A stretch of 64,000 nucleotides of DNA from Janthinobacterium sp. SUN073 (lineage in GTDB: Bacteria > Pseudomonadota > Gammaproteobacteria > Burkholderiales > Burkholderiaceae_D), in contig NZ_JAPUBT010000004.1 in the NCBI RefSeq assembly GCF_030397665.1, positions 310,001 through 374,000 on the forward strand. The letters are read 5' to 3'. Positions 49,593 through 57,673 of the stretch are shown piece after piece. How positions within the stretch are numbered: position 1 is the first letter of the stretch; every line of letters starts with the position of its first letter. The position numbers and the translations under genes are program-made. The notes under the pieces are model-generated. The model had not been told where the DNA came from. It worked only from the letters and a program-made list of their open reading frames with translations, and did not search any database.

Positions 49593-50096
49593 ATGCAATT
49601 CATCTACAAGCAATTACGCCTCGGCTTCCTCGGTCTGTTCATGCTGGGCCTGCTAGCCGCCTGCCAAAGCACGCCAGAGACCAAACCGCTGTTCAACGCC
49701 GAACAAGTCGCCACCCTGAAGGAACAGGGCTTCAACCAGACCGACGAAGGCTGGGAGCTGAGCTTTACCGACAAGCTGCTGTTCGAATTCGACGCCGCCA
49801 AGCTGACGGCACCGAGCCGCAACGCCATCCAGAAAATCAGCGCCGCCCTGCTGAAAGTGGGCATCACGCACATGCGCGTGGAAGGCCATACGGATAACGA
49901 AGGCACGGAAGCGTACAACAACAAGCTGTCGCTGGCGCGCGCCAACGTGGTGGCCGACGCCATGAGCGCCTCGGGCATTCCACGCGACAACATCTCCGTC
50001 AAGGGCCTGGGCATGAGCAAACCGGTGGCCTCGAACGCCAGCAAGACGGGCAAGGCGGAAAACCGCCGCGTCACCGTCATCGTTTCTGCGCCTTGA
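49593..50096 (+). CDS. yfiB: YfiB-type OmpA-like outer-membrane lipoprotein
   Basis: 167 residues, nearly the length of the Pseudomonas protein. The lipobox LLAAC ends the signal peptide at cysteine 24. The C-terminal OmpA-type peptidoglycan-binding domain is clear: VEGHTDNEGTEAYNNKLSLA near 105-124 and GLGMSKPVASN. In the Yfi system, YfiB sequesters YfiR at the outer membrane and thereby frees YfiN. AAGGAG precedes the ATG. The gene order R-N-B is the same as in P. aeruginosa. Confidence 0.92.
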   Translation: MQFIYKQLRLGFLGLFMLGLLAACQSTPETKPLFNAEQVATLKEQGFNQTDEGWELSFTDKLLFEFDAAKLTAPSRNAIQKISAALLKVGITHMRVEGHTDNEGTEAYNNKLSLARANVVADAMSASGIPRDNISVKGLGMSKPVASNASKTGKAENRRVTVIVSAP

Positions 50097-50098
50097 AA

Positions 50099-50638
50099 AT
50101 GGGCGTGCCCCTCGTGCGCTGGGTCGTGATGGGTGTCTCCGGCTGCGGCAAGAGCGCCGTCGGCAAGCTGCTGGCCGACGCCTTGCACGTGCCCTACGTG
50201 GAAGGCGACGACGTGCACTCCCCGGTAAACGTGGCCAAGATGGCCGCCGGCATTGCGCTCGACGATGCCGACCGGGCCGGCTGGCTGGCCGCCTTGCGCG
50301 AGCGCATCGCCATGGCCCGCGCGCAAGGCAGCGGCCTGGTCGTGTCCTGCTCGGCCCTGAAGCGCGCCTACCGCGACGTGCTGCGCGAAGGTGACCCGGC
50401 CCTGCGCTTTGCCCACCTGGACGGTCCGCGCGACGTGCTGGAGCGCCGCATGCGGCGTCCCGGCCATTTCATGCCGCCCAGCCTGCTCGACAGCCAGCTG
50501 GCCACCCTGCAGCCCCTGCAAGCGGACGAGGCCGGCATCGTGCTCGACATCCGCCAGCCGCTGCCCGTTTTGCTGGAACAGATCCTGCAGTCTACACAGG
50601 CAGCCGCACGGCTGGACAGCCCGCGGCCCCCTGTGTAG
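50099..50638 (+). CDS. gntK: Gluconokinase
   Basis: 179 residues. Walker A is GVSGCGKSAVGKLLAD near residues 11-26; VEGDDVHSPVNVAKMAAGI is the substrate-binding part; SCSALKRAYRDVLR and MRRPGHFMPPSLLDSQLATLQ are gluconokinase hallmarks. It phosphorylates gluconate to 6-phosphogluconate. The start is taken as ATG 50099; a TTG at 50093 overlaps the yfiB stop and is less likely. It is close behind yfiB and may be read from the same transcript, though metabolism and c-di-GMP signalling are not obviously linked. Confidence 0.92.
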   Translation: MGVPLVRWVVMGVSGCGKSAVGKLLADALHVPYVEGDDVHSPVNVAKMAAGIALDDADRAGWLAALRERIAMARAQGSGLVVSCSALKRAYRDVLREGDPALRFAHLDGPRDVLERRMRRPGHFMPPSLLDSQLATLQPLQADEAGIVLDIRQPLPVLLEQILQSTQAAARLDSPRPPV

Positions 50639-50666
50639 ACTGGCGCGCACTTTCATAGGGATTTTC

Positions 50667-50984
50667 ATGAACACACCAACGACAAAACCAGCACCGGGCC
50701 CGGAATTCTGGGAACGCGCCGACCAGGTCATCGCCCTGGCCAATGAGCAATGCCAGCATAGCGGCGGCAATGAAGTGGCCACCTCGCTGCTGTACGCGGC
50801 CGCCCGCTTCAACGCCTTCCTCGTCGCCAGCAAGAGCAACGACGTGGCCAAGATGCAGGCAGAAAAGGAAGGCGCCGTGGCTTTCTTCACGGAACAGTAC
50901 AAGCGCATGCTGACCGACAACTTCAACGACTACATCACCAACTTCGACAAGTACACGCAACCGTCGGCAGCCCCCAAGGATTGA
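50667..50984 (+). CDS. DUF3144-family protein
   Basis: 105 residues, soluble. FWERADQVIALANEQCQ near 17-33 and SLLYAAARFNAFLVASKSND near 46-65 match the small all-helical DUF3144 family, with the closing FNDYITNFDKY. The ATG at 50667 has AGGGA upstream. The stop overlaps the start of the desaturase gene (TGATG), so the two are likely cotranscribed. Family function is unknown. Confidence 0.8.
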   Translation: MNTPTTKPAPGPEFWERADQVIALANEQCQHSGGNEVATSLLYAAARFNAFLVASKSNDVAKMQAEKEGAVAFFTEQYKRMLTDNFNDYITNFDKYTQPSAAPKD

Positions 50985-51925
50985 TGTCCGCAGCCAGCCT
51001 GGACAGCCACCGCGTCCGCGCAACGCACGCCGGCAGCGTGCTCGACGGCACAGTGCGCCATGCGCCGCTGCAATCGCTGTGGCTGATAACCATGCTGGCC
51101 GGCGCCGTGACCGGCGCCCTGCTCTTCTTCACCTGGACCGGCCTGCTACTGTTTGTTATCAGCACGGCCATCGTCCTGCTGTTCGGCCATTCGCTGGGCA
51201 GCCACCGAAAACTGATCCACGACAGCTTTCATTGCCCAACATGGCTGGAATATATACTCGTCTACCTGGGCGTGCTGGTGGGACTCAGTGGCCCGCTGGG
51301 CCTGCTGCGCCAGCACGAACTGCGCGACTATGCCCAGCGCCTGCCCGACTGTCACCCCTATTTGCGCCATGGCGCCGGCTTCTGGCGTGATGCCTGGTGG
51401 CAATTATTTTGCCGCCTGGACCTCAACCATCCGCCGCACATCGCCATCGAAGCGCGCATCGCGCACGACCGCTTTTACCGTTTTCTGGAAAGAACCTGGA
51501 TGCTGCAGCAACTGCCGTGGGCCGTGCTGTTCTACGCCTGGGGTGGCTGGGGCCTGGTCTGCTGGGGTGTCTGCGCGCGCGTCAGCGCCGGCGTACTCGG
51601 TCACTGGCTGATCGGCTACTTCGCCCACAACCATGGACAAATGCACTTTCATGTCGATGGCGCCGCCGTGCAAGGCAGGAATATCCGCCTGGCTTCGCTG
51701 CTGACCATGGGCGAATGCTGGCACAACAACCACCACGCGTATCCGGGCTCGGCCAGGCTGGGCCTGCTACCGGGCGAATGGGATCCCGGCTGGTGGGTCT
51801 TGCTGCTGTGGCAACGCATGGGCCTGGTGTCCGGCCTGCGCCTGCCGCAAGACCTGGCGCCGCGGCCGGAACTGCGCCGCCTCGATCATGCCGACAATCA
51901 GGCGTCGTCGCCACCGGCCAGGTAA
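50984..51925 (+). CDS. Acyl-lipid/acyl-CoA desaturase-like membrane protein
   Basis: 313 residues with four or more hydrophobic helices. Histidine box one is GHSLGSHRKLIHDSF near residue 68. The third box is CWHNNHHAYPGSAR near 246. The second box, usually HRxHH, is replaced by QHELRDYAQRLPDCHPYLRH, the form seen in a subset of proteobacterial desaturases. A C-terminal PGEWDPGWW is also typical of delta-9-like enzymes. It would use iron and oxygen to introduce a double bond in acyl chains. It overlaps the DUF3144 stop, and its end overlaps the carbonic-anhydrase gene tail-to-tail by 28 bp. Confidence 0.8.
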   Translation: MSAASLDSHRVRATHAGSVLDGTVRHAPLQSLWLITMLAGAVTGALLFFTWTGLLLFVISTAIVLLFGHSLGSHRKLIHDSFHCPTWLEYILVYLGVLVGLSGPLGLLRQHELRDYAQRLPDCHPYLRHGAGFWRDAWWQLFCRLDLNHPPHIAIEARIAHDRFYRFLERTWMLQQLPWAVLFYAWGGWGLVCWGVCARVSAGVLGHWLIGYFAHNHGQMHFHVDGAAVQGRNIRLASLLTMGECWHNNHHAYPGSARLGLLPGEWDPGWWVLLLWQRMGLVSGLRLPQDLAPRPELRRLDHADNQASSPPAR

Positions 51926-52440
51926 TTGTTTTTGACGCGCACGTAGTGTTCGGCCGAATAGCGCAGGTAGGCAATTTCGGCTTCCGTCAGCGCGCGCACC
52001 TTGGCGGCGGGCCGGCCCACGTACAGATGGCCGCTTTCCAGCACCTTGCCGGGCGACACCAGGCTGCCCGCGCCCAGCATCACGTGCTTTTCCACCACCA
52101 CGTCATCCATGACGATGCTGCCCATGCCGATCAGGCATTCGTCGCCAATGGTGCAGCCGTGCAAGATCACGGAATGACCGATGGTCACGTACTTGCCGAT
52201 GGTCAAGGGAGATCCGTCGGGCTTGGCCGCATTCTTGTGCGACACATGGCCCATGGAAAAGTCCTGGATATTGCTGCCCTCGCCGATGACGATGTGGTTG
52301 ACGTCGCCACGCAGCACGCTGTTGCACCAGATGGAACAGTCGTCGCCGATCTGCACATCGCCAATCACTTGCGCCGTGTCATGCAGGTAGACGCGCTCGC
52401 CCACGACGGGACGGGTATTCAGGTAGGAACTGACAGGCAT
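51898..52440 (-). CDS. Gamma-carbonic-anhydrase-family protein
   Basis: 180 residues of left-handed beta-helix hexapeptide repeats (VIGDVQIGDDCSIW, VLRGDVNHIVIGEGSNIQD, VTIGHSVILHGCTIGD). The histidines that would hold Zn/Fe are present: one in MGHVSH and two in VTIGHSVILHGC. The helical end (AEIAYLRYSAEHYVRVKNNY) is typical of the YrdA/CaiE-like branch, whose hydratase activity is often weak or untested. ATG 52440 is chosen with GAGAAAGCG ahead; 52458 is another option. Confidence 0.88.
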   Translation of the reverse strand: MPVSSYLNTRPVVGERVYLHDTAQVIGDVQIGDDCSIWCNSVLRGDVNHIVIGEGSNIQDFSMGHVSHKNAAKPDGSPLTIGKYVTIGHSVILHGCTIGDECLIGMGSIVMDDVVVEKHVMLGAGSLVSPGKVLESGHLYVGRPAAKVRALTEAEIAYLRYSAEHYVRVKNNYLAGGDDA

Positions 52441-52471
52441 CGCTTTCTCGCTTTTCATTAAAAGTAAACAT

Positions 52472-53203
52472 TCACACCCAGCCGGCGGCCAGCGCAAAAA
52501 TCGCCAGGCCATGCGCCAGGGACGCGCCCAGCAAGCCGGCACGGCAATATACCAGTCCCGCCACCACGCCTTCGATCACGGTAAACACGAGGATGGGCGC
52601 GCCCACCTGCGTGACGGTGGTGGCGAGGAAGGCGTGGCACAGGCCAAACAACAGGCCCGACACCAGCGCCGCGCGCCAGGCCGGCAGCCAGGCGCGCAAT
52701 TGCTGCTGCAGCAAGCCGCGGAACAGCAATTCCTCGTAACAGTTGGCCGCCAGCGCAAAGCCCAGCAGCAAGGGCAGCGCGGATGGGGAAACGGGCGCCA
52801 GGGACGGCAAGTTAAACAGGGCTTTCAAGCCCGTCGCCAGAGCGACGATCAGGGCCGCGCCCGCCACGCCCAGCAGCACGGACAGGGCTGGCCGCATGCC
52901 CAGCCAGCGGATCTGGCGGCGCGCCTCGCTTTCCAGCCAGCACGTACTCGCCACCAGCCCCAGCGACATGGCGCCCAGCGCCAGCAAGACCAGCGGCGGT
53001 GCCGTGAAACGCAGGCCGCCCGCCGCCACCTGCCAGTAGCCGTGCGCCGTCATCGCGTCGCGCGCCAGCACGAAAAACAGCATGTGCACGAGCACGCGCA
53101 GCAGTGGCACCGTCCGGGGCACGGCCAGCAGCAAGGCGGCGCAGACGAGGAAGGCGGGCGTGATCGCCAGCAGGTACTGCGCCAGGGAAGTCAGGTCGGC
53201 CAT
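52472..53203 (-). CDS. CPBP-family intramembrane glutamic protease
   Basis: 243 residues, about seven hydrophobic helices. The ABI/CPBP signature EExxxR is in CYEELLFRGLLQQQL near residues 156-170; the following histidines are in FGLCHAFLATT and LAHGLAIF, completing the four-residue site. Such proteins cleave lipid-modified or membrane substrates, or protect against bacteriocins; here no partner is visible. The ATG at 53203 is a natural start. It is followed by the carbonic-anhydrase gene on the same strand, 31 bp away. Confidence 0.87.
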   Translation of the reverse strand: MADLTSLAQYLLAITPAFLVCAALLLAVPRTVPLLRVLVHMLFFVLARDAMTAHGYWQVAAGGLRFTAPPLVLLALGAMSLGLVASTCWLESEARRQIRWLGMRPALSVLLGVAGAALIVALATGLKALFNLPSLAPVSPSALPLLLGFALAANCYEELLFRGLLQQQLRAWLPAWRAALVSGLLFGLCHAFLATTVTQVGAPILVFTVIEGVVAGLVYCRAGLLGASLAHGLAIFALAAGWV

Positions 53204-53288
53204 CGCTCACATCGGGAAAAGTACGGTGCCAATGGGCACGGGCGCAGCAATTGTATGCGGCGGCTGGCAAAACGGGCAACCTGTCTTG

Positions 53289-54503
53289 CTATGCCGCCTT
53301 GCGCCAGCCGTGCATCAGCCCATGCGCCGCCAGCCCGGCCGCCAGCCCCCACAGGGCGCCGCCCACGCCCAGCAGGGTCACGTTCGCCGCCGTCGCCAGG
53401 AAGGTGATCAGCGCCGTTTCGCGCATGCGCACGTCCGCCATCGCCTGCGCCAGGCTGTTGCCGATGGCGCCCAGCAGGGCCAGGCCCGCCAGCGCCGTGA
53501 TGAAGCTGCGCGGCAAGACCATGAACAGGCTGGCCAGGGTCACGCCGAAGACGCCCACCAGGATGTACAGCACGCCGCACGCCAGCCCCGCGACATAGCG
53601 CTTCGACGGGTCCGCATGCGCATCCTTGCCCGTGCAGATGGCGGCCGTGATGGCGGCCACGTTGAAGGCGTGCGCGCCAAATGGCGCCATGAGCAGTGAA
53701 CCGAGTCCCGTCACCGTCAAAATCGGATTGGCGCTGACGGGGTAACCATCGTTGCGCAGCACCAGCATGCCAGGCATGTATTGCCCCGTCAGCGTGATCA
53801 GGAACAAGGGCAGCGCCACGCCCAGGAGCGACGCCACGGAAAAGCGCGGCATCTCGAACACGGGCGCGGCCAGGGCCAGTTCGATGCCTTGCGCATCGAT
53901 GCGCCCCTGCGCCAGCAGCAGTGCCAGGCCGATCAGCATGATGCCCACCACGGCAAAGCGTGCCGTGAAGCGGCGCAGCACGGCGTACGACAGCAGCAGC
54001 ACCGCCACCAGCAGCGGGTCGGCGCTGGCGCCGCCGAACGCGCTCACGCCGAACTGCAGCAAGATGCCGGCCAGCAAACCCGCGGCGATGCCGCCAGGAA
54101 TCCATCGCACCAGGCGCTCGAAGGCGCCGGACATGCCCAGCAAAATGAAGGCGATGGCGGACACCATGTAGGCGCCGATCACCTCGGCATACGGCGTGTG
54201 CGGCATGACGGTGGCCAGGAAGGCCACGCCGGGCGTGGACCAGGCCGTGATGATGGGCGCGCGGTAGCGATAGCTGAGCCAGATGCCCGTCACGCCCACG
54301 CCGATACTCAGCGACCAGACCCAGGACGCCGTCTGCGCCGCGCTCAGCTGGGCCAGCTGGGCCGCCTGGAACACCAGCACGAAGGTGCCGCCATAGTTGA
54401 CGAGGACGGAGATGCAGGCGGCCATCGTGGGGGCAGCAAGATCGCGCCAGTGCAGCCGGTCGGCCATGGCGGCGGTGGTTGTGGTTGTGGTTGTGGTTGT
54501 CAT
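53289..54503 (-). CDS. benE: BenE-type benzoate/proton symporter
   Basis: 404 residues, about 12 membrane helices. PTMAACISVLVNYGGTFVLV at the start, SYRYRAPIITAWSTPGVAFL near 70, AYMVSAIAFILLGMSGAFER, and NPILTVTGLGSLLMAPFGAHAFN (read in two stretches) are BenE family marks. It imports aromatic acids, classically benzoate, by proton symport. The start at 54503 places nine threonines from a hexanucleotide repeat after the Met; ATG 54467 is possible. A palindrome lies 44 bp upstream, between it and the MocR gene, so it is probably controlled by that regulator. No benABC genes are nearby. Confidence 0.87.
   Translation of the reverse strand: MTTTTTTTTTAAMADRLHWRDLAAPTMAACISVLVNYGGTFVLVFQAAQLAQLSAAQTASWVWSLSIGVGVTGIWLSYRYRAPIITAWSTPGVAFLATVMPHTPYAEVIGAYMVSAIAFILLGMSGAFERLVRWIPGGIAAGLLAGILLQFGVSAFGGASADPLLVAVLLLSYAVLRRFTARFAVVGIMLIGLALLLAQGRIDAQGIELALAAPVFEMPRFSVASLLGVALPLFLITLTGQYMPGMLVLRNDGYPVSANPILTVTGLGSLLMAPFGAHAFNVAAITAAICTGKDAHADPSKRYVAGLACGVLYILVGVFGVTLASLFMVLPRSFITALAGLALLGAIGNSLAQAMADVRMRETALITFLATAANVTLLGVGGALWGLAAGLAAHGLMHGWRKAA
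54475..54498 (-). repeat. Hexanucleotide tandem repeat in the start of benE
   Basis: Four perfect copies of GTGGTT (plus strand) follow each other, coding for a Thr-Thr run just after the benE start. Since the unit is six bases, copy-number change would add or remove two threonines and not shift the frame. Confidence 0.8.
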
Positions 54504-54546
54504 GTGTATGCCCCTGCCATTGAAAGGGAGCATCTTAATCGCCACA

Positions 54547-54566
54547 TGGACTGCTCAGGCAGTCCA
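54547..54566. promoter_or_regulatory. Palindromic operator between mocR and benE genes
   Basis: TGGACTGC (54547-54554) and GCAGTCCA (54559-54566) form a perfect 8-bp inverted repeat with a 4-bp centre TCAG. It is 44 bp upstream of the benE start and 33 bp after the stop of the MocR gene, a fitting position for that regulator. Confidence 0.5.
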
Positions 54567-54598
54567 ATTTCCACGTATCCAGCAGACCACTTGATCGA

Positions 54599-56071
54599 TC
54601 ACCCCAAGGCGCGCGCCAGGCGGACGATGCCGCTGTCGATCTCGTGCGGCGTGAGCGCGGCAAAGCCCAGCAGCCAGCCGCCGCGCGCCGGCGGCGTCGC
54701 ATACAGCCGGCTCAGGCCCGGCAGCACGATGCCCGCCTGCGCCGCCAGCCGTAGCGTGTCCAGCTCGTCCCTGCCCTCATGCAGCAAACACGGCAGTTGC
54801 AAGCCGCCCGGCGGCAGCTGCGCCGTGACCACGTGGGACAAGTGCCGCCGCACGGCCTGCGCCATCGCGTCGCGGCGCACGGCGTAGACCTTGCGCATGG
54901 CGCGCACATGGGCCGCGAAATGGCCGTCGGCGATGAAACGGGCCAATGTCAGCTGGTCCAGTTGCGGCGTATGCCCGTCGAGGATGCTGCGCGCATGCGT
55001 CATCGGTTTCACCAGCGCGGGCGGCAGCACCATGTAGCCGATGCGCAGGCCCGGATACAGCGACTTGGCGAAGGTGCCCAGGTAAATCGTGCGCTGCTGC
55101 GTATCTAGCCCCTGCACGCAAGCCGTCGGCAAGCCCGCATAGTGGAACTGGCTGTCGTAATCGTCCTCGATGATCCAGCCCTGGCGCTCCGCAGCCCAGG
55201 CCGTCAGGGCCAGGCGGCGCTCGAGCGCCAGCGTGGCGCCCGTCGGGTACTGGTGCGACGGCGTGACGTACACCGTGTTGGCGCCGCTGCGGTCCGCCCG
55301 CAGGTGCTCGATGGACAAGCCATGCGCGTCGACAGGCACGGGCAGCACCTGCAATTGGGCCATCTCGAACGCCTTGCGGGCGCCAAAATAGCCAGGATCT
55401 TCCATCAATATCGGGCCATGCGCATCGGCCAGCACCTGCGCGCACAGATACAGCGCCTGGCGCGTGCTGCTCAGCACCAGCACCTGGCCGGCCGTGGCCC
55501 GCGCGCCCCGCTCCAGGTTCACATAGTCGGCGATGGCTTGCCGCAAAGGCTCGGCCCCTTGCGGGTCGCCGTGCAGCAGCACATGGTGTTCGCTGCTGGC
55601 CGCCTGGCGCCGCAAGCGCTCCCACACGGCGAGCGGAAAGGCGCGCGTTTCCGGCAAGCCGGTGGCAAACGCTTTCACACTCTGCTGGTCGGCCACGCCG
55701 CCGCTGGCGAGAATCTGCGCGCCGCGCATGCTGAGGGCCACCGGCTGCGCGGACGCGGGTCGCAATGCCGACGACGACTTGCCCAGCAAGCTCGCGCCTA
55801 TCGTTGGCGAGACAAAACTGCCCGATCCCGCCTGCCGCCGCAGATAGCCATCGAGGCGCAGCTGCGCATACGCCATTTCCACCGTATCGCGCGACACGCC
55901 CAGCGATTGCGCCAGCGCGCGCGTGGCCGGCAGGCGCAGGCCGGGCGCCAGCACGCCATCGAGTATCAGCTGGCGCAGCGCGCGCTGCACGCGCACGCGC
56001 AAGTCAAGCGCCGCCAGTTCGGGAGCGGCGAGGCGGATCTTCAGGGTGTCGAGTTCGAACTGCGCCGTCAT
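54599..56071 (-). CDS. MocR-type GntR-family regulator with aminotransferase-like domain (PdxR-like)
   Basis: 490 residues. A GntR winged helix is at about 15-85 (RALRQLILDGVLAPGLRLP, TRALAQSLGVSRDTVEMAY). From about 110 it has a fold-type I aminotransferase domain: TPSHQYPTGATLALERRL, IIEDDYDSQFHYAG and the PLP lysine in GTFAKSLYPGLRIGYM. Such regulators sense PLP or amino compounds. ATG 56071 overlaps the stop of the upstream hydrolase gene (ATGA), with AAGGTC ahead. The palindrome in front of benE, next downstream, suggests it controls that transporter. The open frame up to 56257 is not real. Confidence 0.92.
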   Translation of the reverse strand: MTAQFELDTLKIRLAAPELAALDLRVRVQRALRQLILDGVLAPGLRLPATRALAQSLGVSRDTVEMAYAQLRLDGYLRRQAGSGSFVSPTIGASLLGKSSSALRPASAQPVALSMRGAQILASGGVADQQSVKAFATGLPETRAFPLAVWERLRRQAASSEHHVLLHGDPQGAEPLRQAIADYVNLERGARATAGQVLVLSSTRQALYLCAQVLADAHGPILMEDPGYFGARKAFEMAQLQVLPVPVDAHGLSIEHLRADRSGANTVYVTPSHQYPTGATLALERRLALTAWAAERQGWIIEDDYDSQFHYAGLPTACVQGLDTQQRTIYLGTFAKSLYPGLRIGYMVLPPALVKPMTHARSILDGHTPQLDQLTLARFIADGHFAAHVRAMRKVYAVRRDAMAQAVRRHLSHVVTAQLPPGGLQLPCLLHEGRDELDTLRLAAQAGIVLPGLSRLYATPPARGGWLLGFAALTPHEIDSGIVRLARALG

Positions 56072-57003
56072 ATGACCTTGGCGCGGGCGGCATCCACGGC
56101 CGCCATGCTGCTGGCCGGCGAAAAGCCGTGCTGCTGCAGCACCGCCACCAGCTGTTCGCTGGCGCAGCCCAAACGCAGGTTTTCCGCCACCCAGTCCTGC
56201 CAGGCGGCGCCGATCTCCGGCATCGGCTCGGGCGCCAAAGTGAGACCGAGTATGCATTGGGCCAGCAAGCCGTTGATCCGTTTTGTGTCGATCAGGTGCT
56301 GCACCACCGCGTGGCCCGACTGGGGAAACGGATGCAGGGTGCAGCGGCCGAAGGCGGCCAGGCGCTGCGCGTGCATGGCGTCGAGGTTCACCGATTCGCT
56401 GGTGCTGGCGCCAAGGTTAGCCGCGTCCGGCCGCGTGCCGAACACCAGGTGCAAATGCGTGTCGTCCGTGGCCCTGGCGCGGCACAGGGCCGCCAGGTCA
56501 TAGTAACCCGAGAGCGGCGGGTCTTGCGCCAGCGACTCCATCACGGGCAGCCAGCGCAGCTCATGGTACAAACGCGCCTGCTGCACGTCGAGGAAGGACA
56601 GCGGCCCAAAGGCGACGATCTGCTGCGCATCGAGCAGCAAGCCAAACATGACGGCCGCATACGCGCCCATGGACTGGCCGATGGTAGTGACCTGGCTTGG
56701 CGCAATGCGGTTCACCAGCTCGCGCAAGGCCTGCGCCGTTTCGTCCACATGGCTGCCCAGGCCCGTGATCTGGCGGTGGTACCAGGCATTGCCGGAGTCG
56801 CGCACGAGGATTTTGTTCAGGTGCTGGCCGCTGACCTGCTCGAGCTTGCGCAAGCGCCCGTAAAAATCGAAGGCGGGACGCGTGGTCCACGAGACGAAGC
56901 CGAAGGCGATGACCAGCGGCGCGCCGGGCACGATGCGGTCGACCAGCACGTCGTCGCCAGTGGTGGCGACCAGTCGATTATCCAGCGCTTGCGCTTGCAG
57001 CAT
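56068..57003 (-). CDS. Alpha/beta-hydrolase-fold protein with C-terminal helical motif
   Basis: 311 residues. The first strands (PLVIAFGFVSWTTRPAFDFY) and GQSMGAYAAVMFG near residue 110 give the nucleophile elbow, with the histidine in FPQSGHAVVQHL. The last about 50 residues (WQDWVAENLRLGCASEQLV, then AVLQQHGFSPASSM) are an additional helical motif that I associate with N-termini of some 2OG-Fe oxygenases in this group of bacteria. It is the first gene of a unit in which the MocR gene follows with an ATGA overlap. Substrate unknown. Confidence 0.72.
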   Translation of the reverse strand: MLQAQALDNRLVATTGDDVLVDRIVPGAPLVIAFGFVSWTTRPAFDFYGRLRKLEQVSGQHLNKILVRDSGNAWYHRQITGLGSHVDETAQALRELVNRIAPSQVTTIGQSMGAYAAVMFGLLLDAQQIVAFGPLSFLDVQQARLYHELRWLPVMESLAQDPPLSGYYDLAALCRARATDDTHLHLVFGTRPDAANLGASTSESVNLDAMHAQRLAAFGRCTLHPFPQSGHAVVQHLIDTKRINGLLAQCILGLTLAPEPMPEIGAAWQDWVAENLRLGCASEQLVAVLQQHGFSPASSMAAVDAARAKVI

Positions 57004-57150
57004 CGGCCCGGCTCCCGATCAAGGTTGAAACAGCAGAAAGCATGAGTTTAATGCCAGGACTGGCAAAATGGAAACAATCACCGCTGCCGTGCGCTGAGCG
57101 GCGCGCAAAACCTGCTAGTCTGCACGCATTCCCCCTCACAGGAGCATCCC

Positions 57151-57618
57151 ATGCTGCATCGCCTGACGCATCATCTTAAATACCTTCCGCTTGCCGCCGC
57201 CATCGCCATGGCCGGCGGCTGCGCCACCACCAGCGACAGCGCCAAGCCAGACAACGGACTGGCGCCGCAGGCCAGCCTGACGAATACCTACTGGAAGCTG
57301 ACGCAGCTCGATGGCGCCCCCGTGGTGATGGCGCCGCAGCAGGAGCGCGAAGTGCGCATCACCCTCAGCGACGATGGCAAGGTCACCGGTTTCACGGGCT
57401 GCAACCGCGTGATGGGCGGCTATACGCTGGCCGGCACGGCCCTGCGTTTCACGCAACTGGCTGGCACGCGCATGGCCTGCCCGCCGCCCCTGATGCAGCT
57501 GGAAAGCGCGGTGCTGGCCAATTTGAACAGCGTGACGGGCTACCAGCTTGAGGGAGAGAAGCTGATCCTGCTCAAGGATGGCGCGCCCGTGGCCCGCTTT
57601 GAATCAGTCTACCTGTGA
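57151..57618 (+). CDS. META-domain (HslJ-like) lipoprotein
   Basis: 155 residues. The lipobox AGGC with cysteine 24 follows a hydrophobic segment (YLPLAAAIAMAGG). Residues about 45-150 form a META/HslJ domain: NTYWKLTQLDGAPV, GKVTGFTGCNRVMGGYTL, LAGTRMACPPPLMQLESAV and LLKDGAPVARFE. The pair of cysteines in GCNR and MACP is a family feature. HslJ-type proteins relate to heat shock and novobiocin tolerance, but the molecular role is unclear. CACAGGAG precedes the ATG. Confidence 0.9.
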   Translation: MLHRLTHHLKYLPLAAAIAMAGGCATTSDSAKPDNGLAPQASLTNTYWKLTQLDGAPVVMAPQQEREVRITLSDDGKVTGFTGCNRVMGGYTLAGTALRFTQLAGTRMACPPPLMQLESAVLANLNSVTGYQLEGEKLILLKDGAPVARFESVYL

Positions 57619-57673
57619 AATAAAAATCGACTGCCGTTACAATGGCTTCCAGCCCATCATCCGGAAGGAAGCC

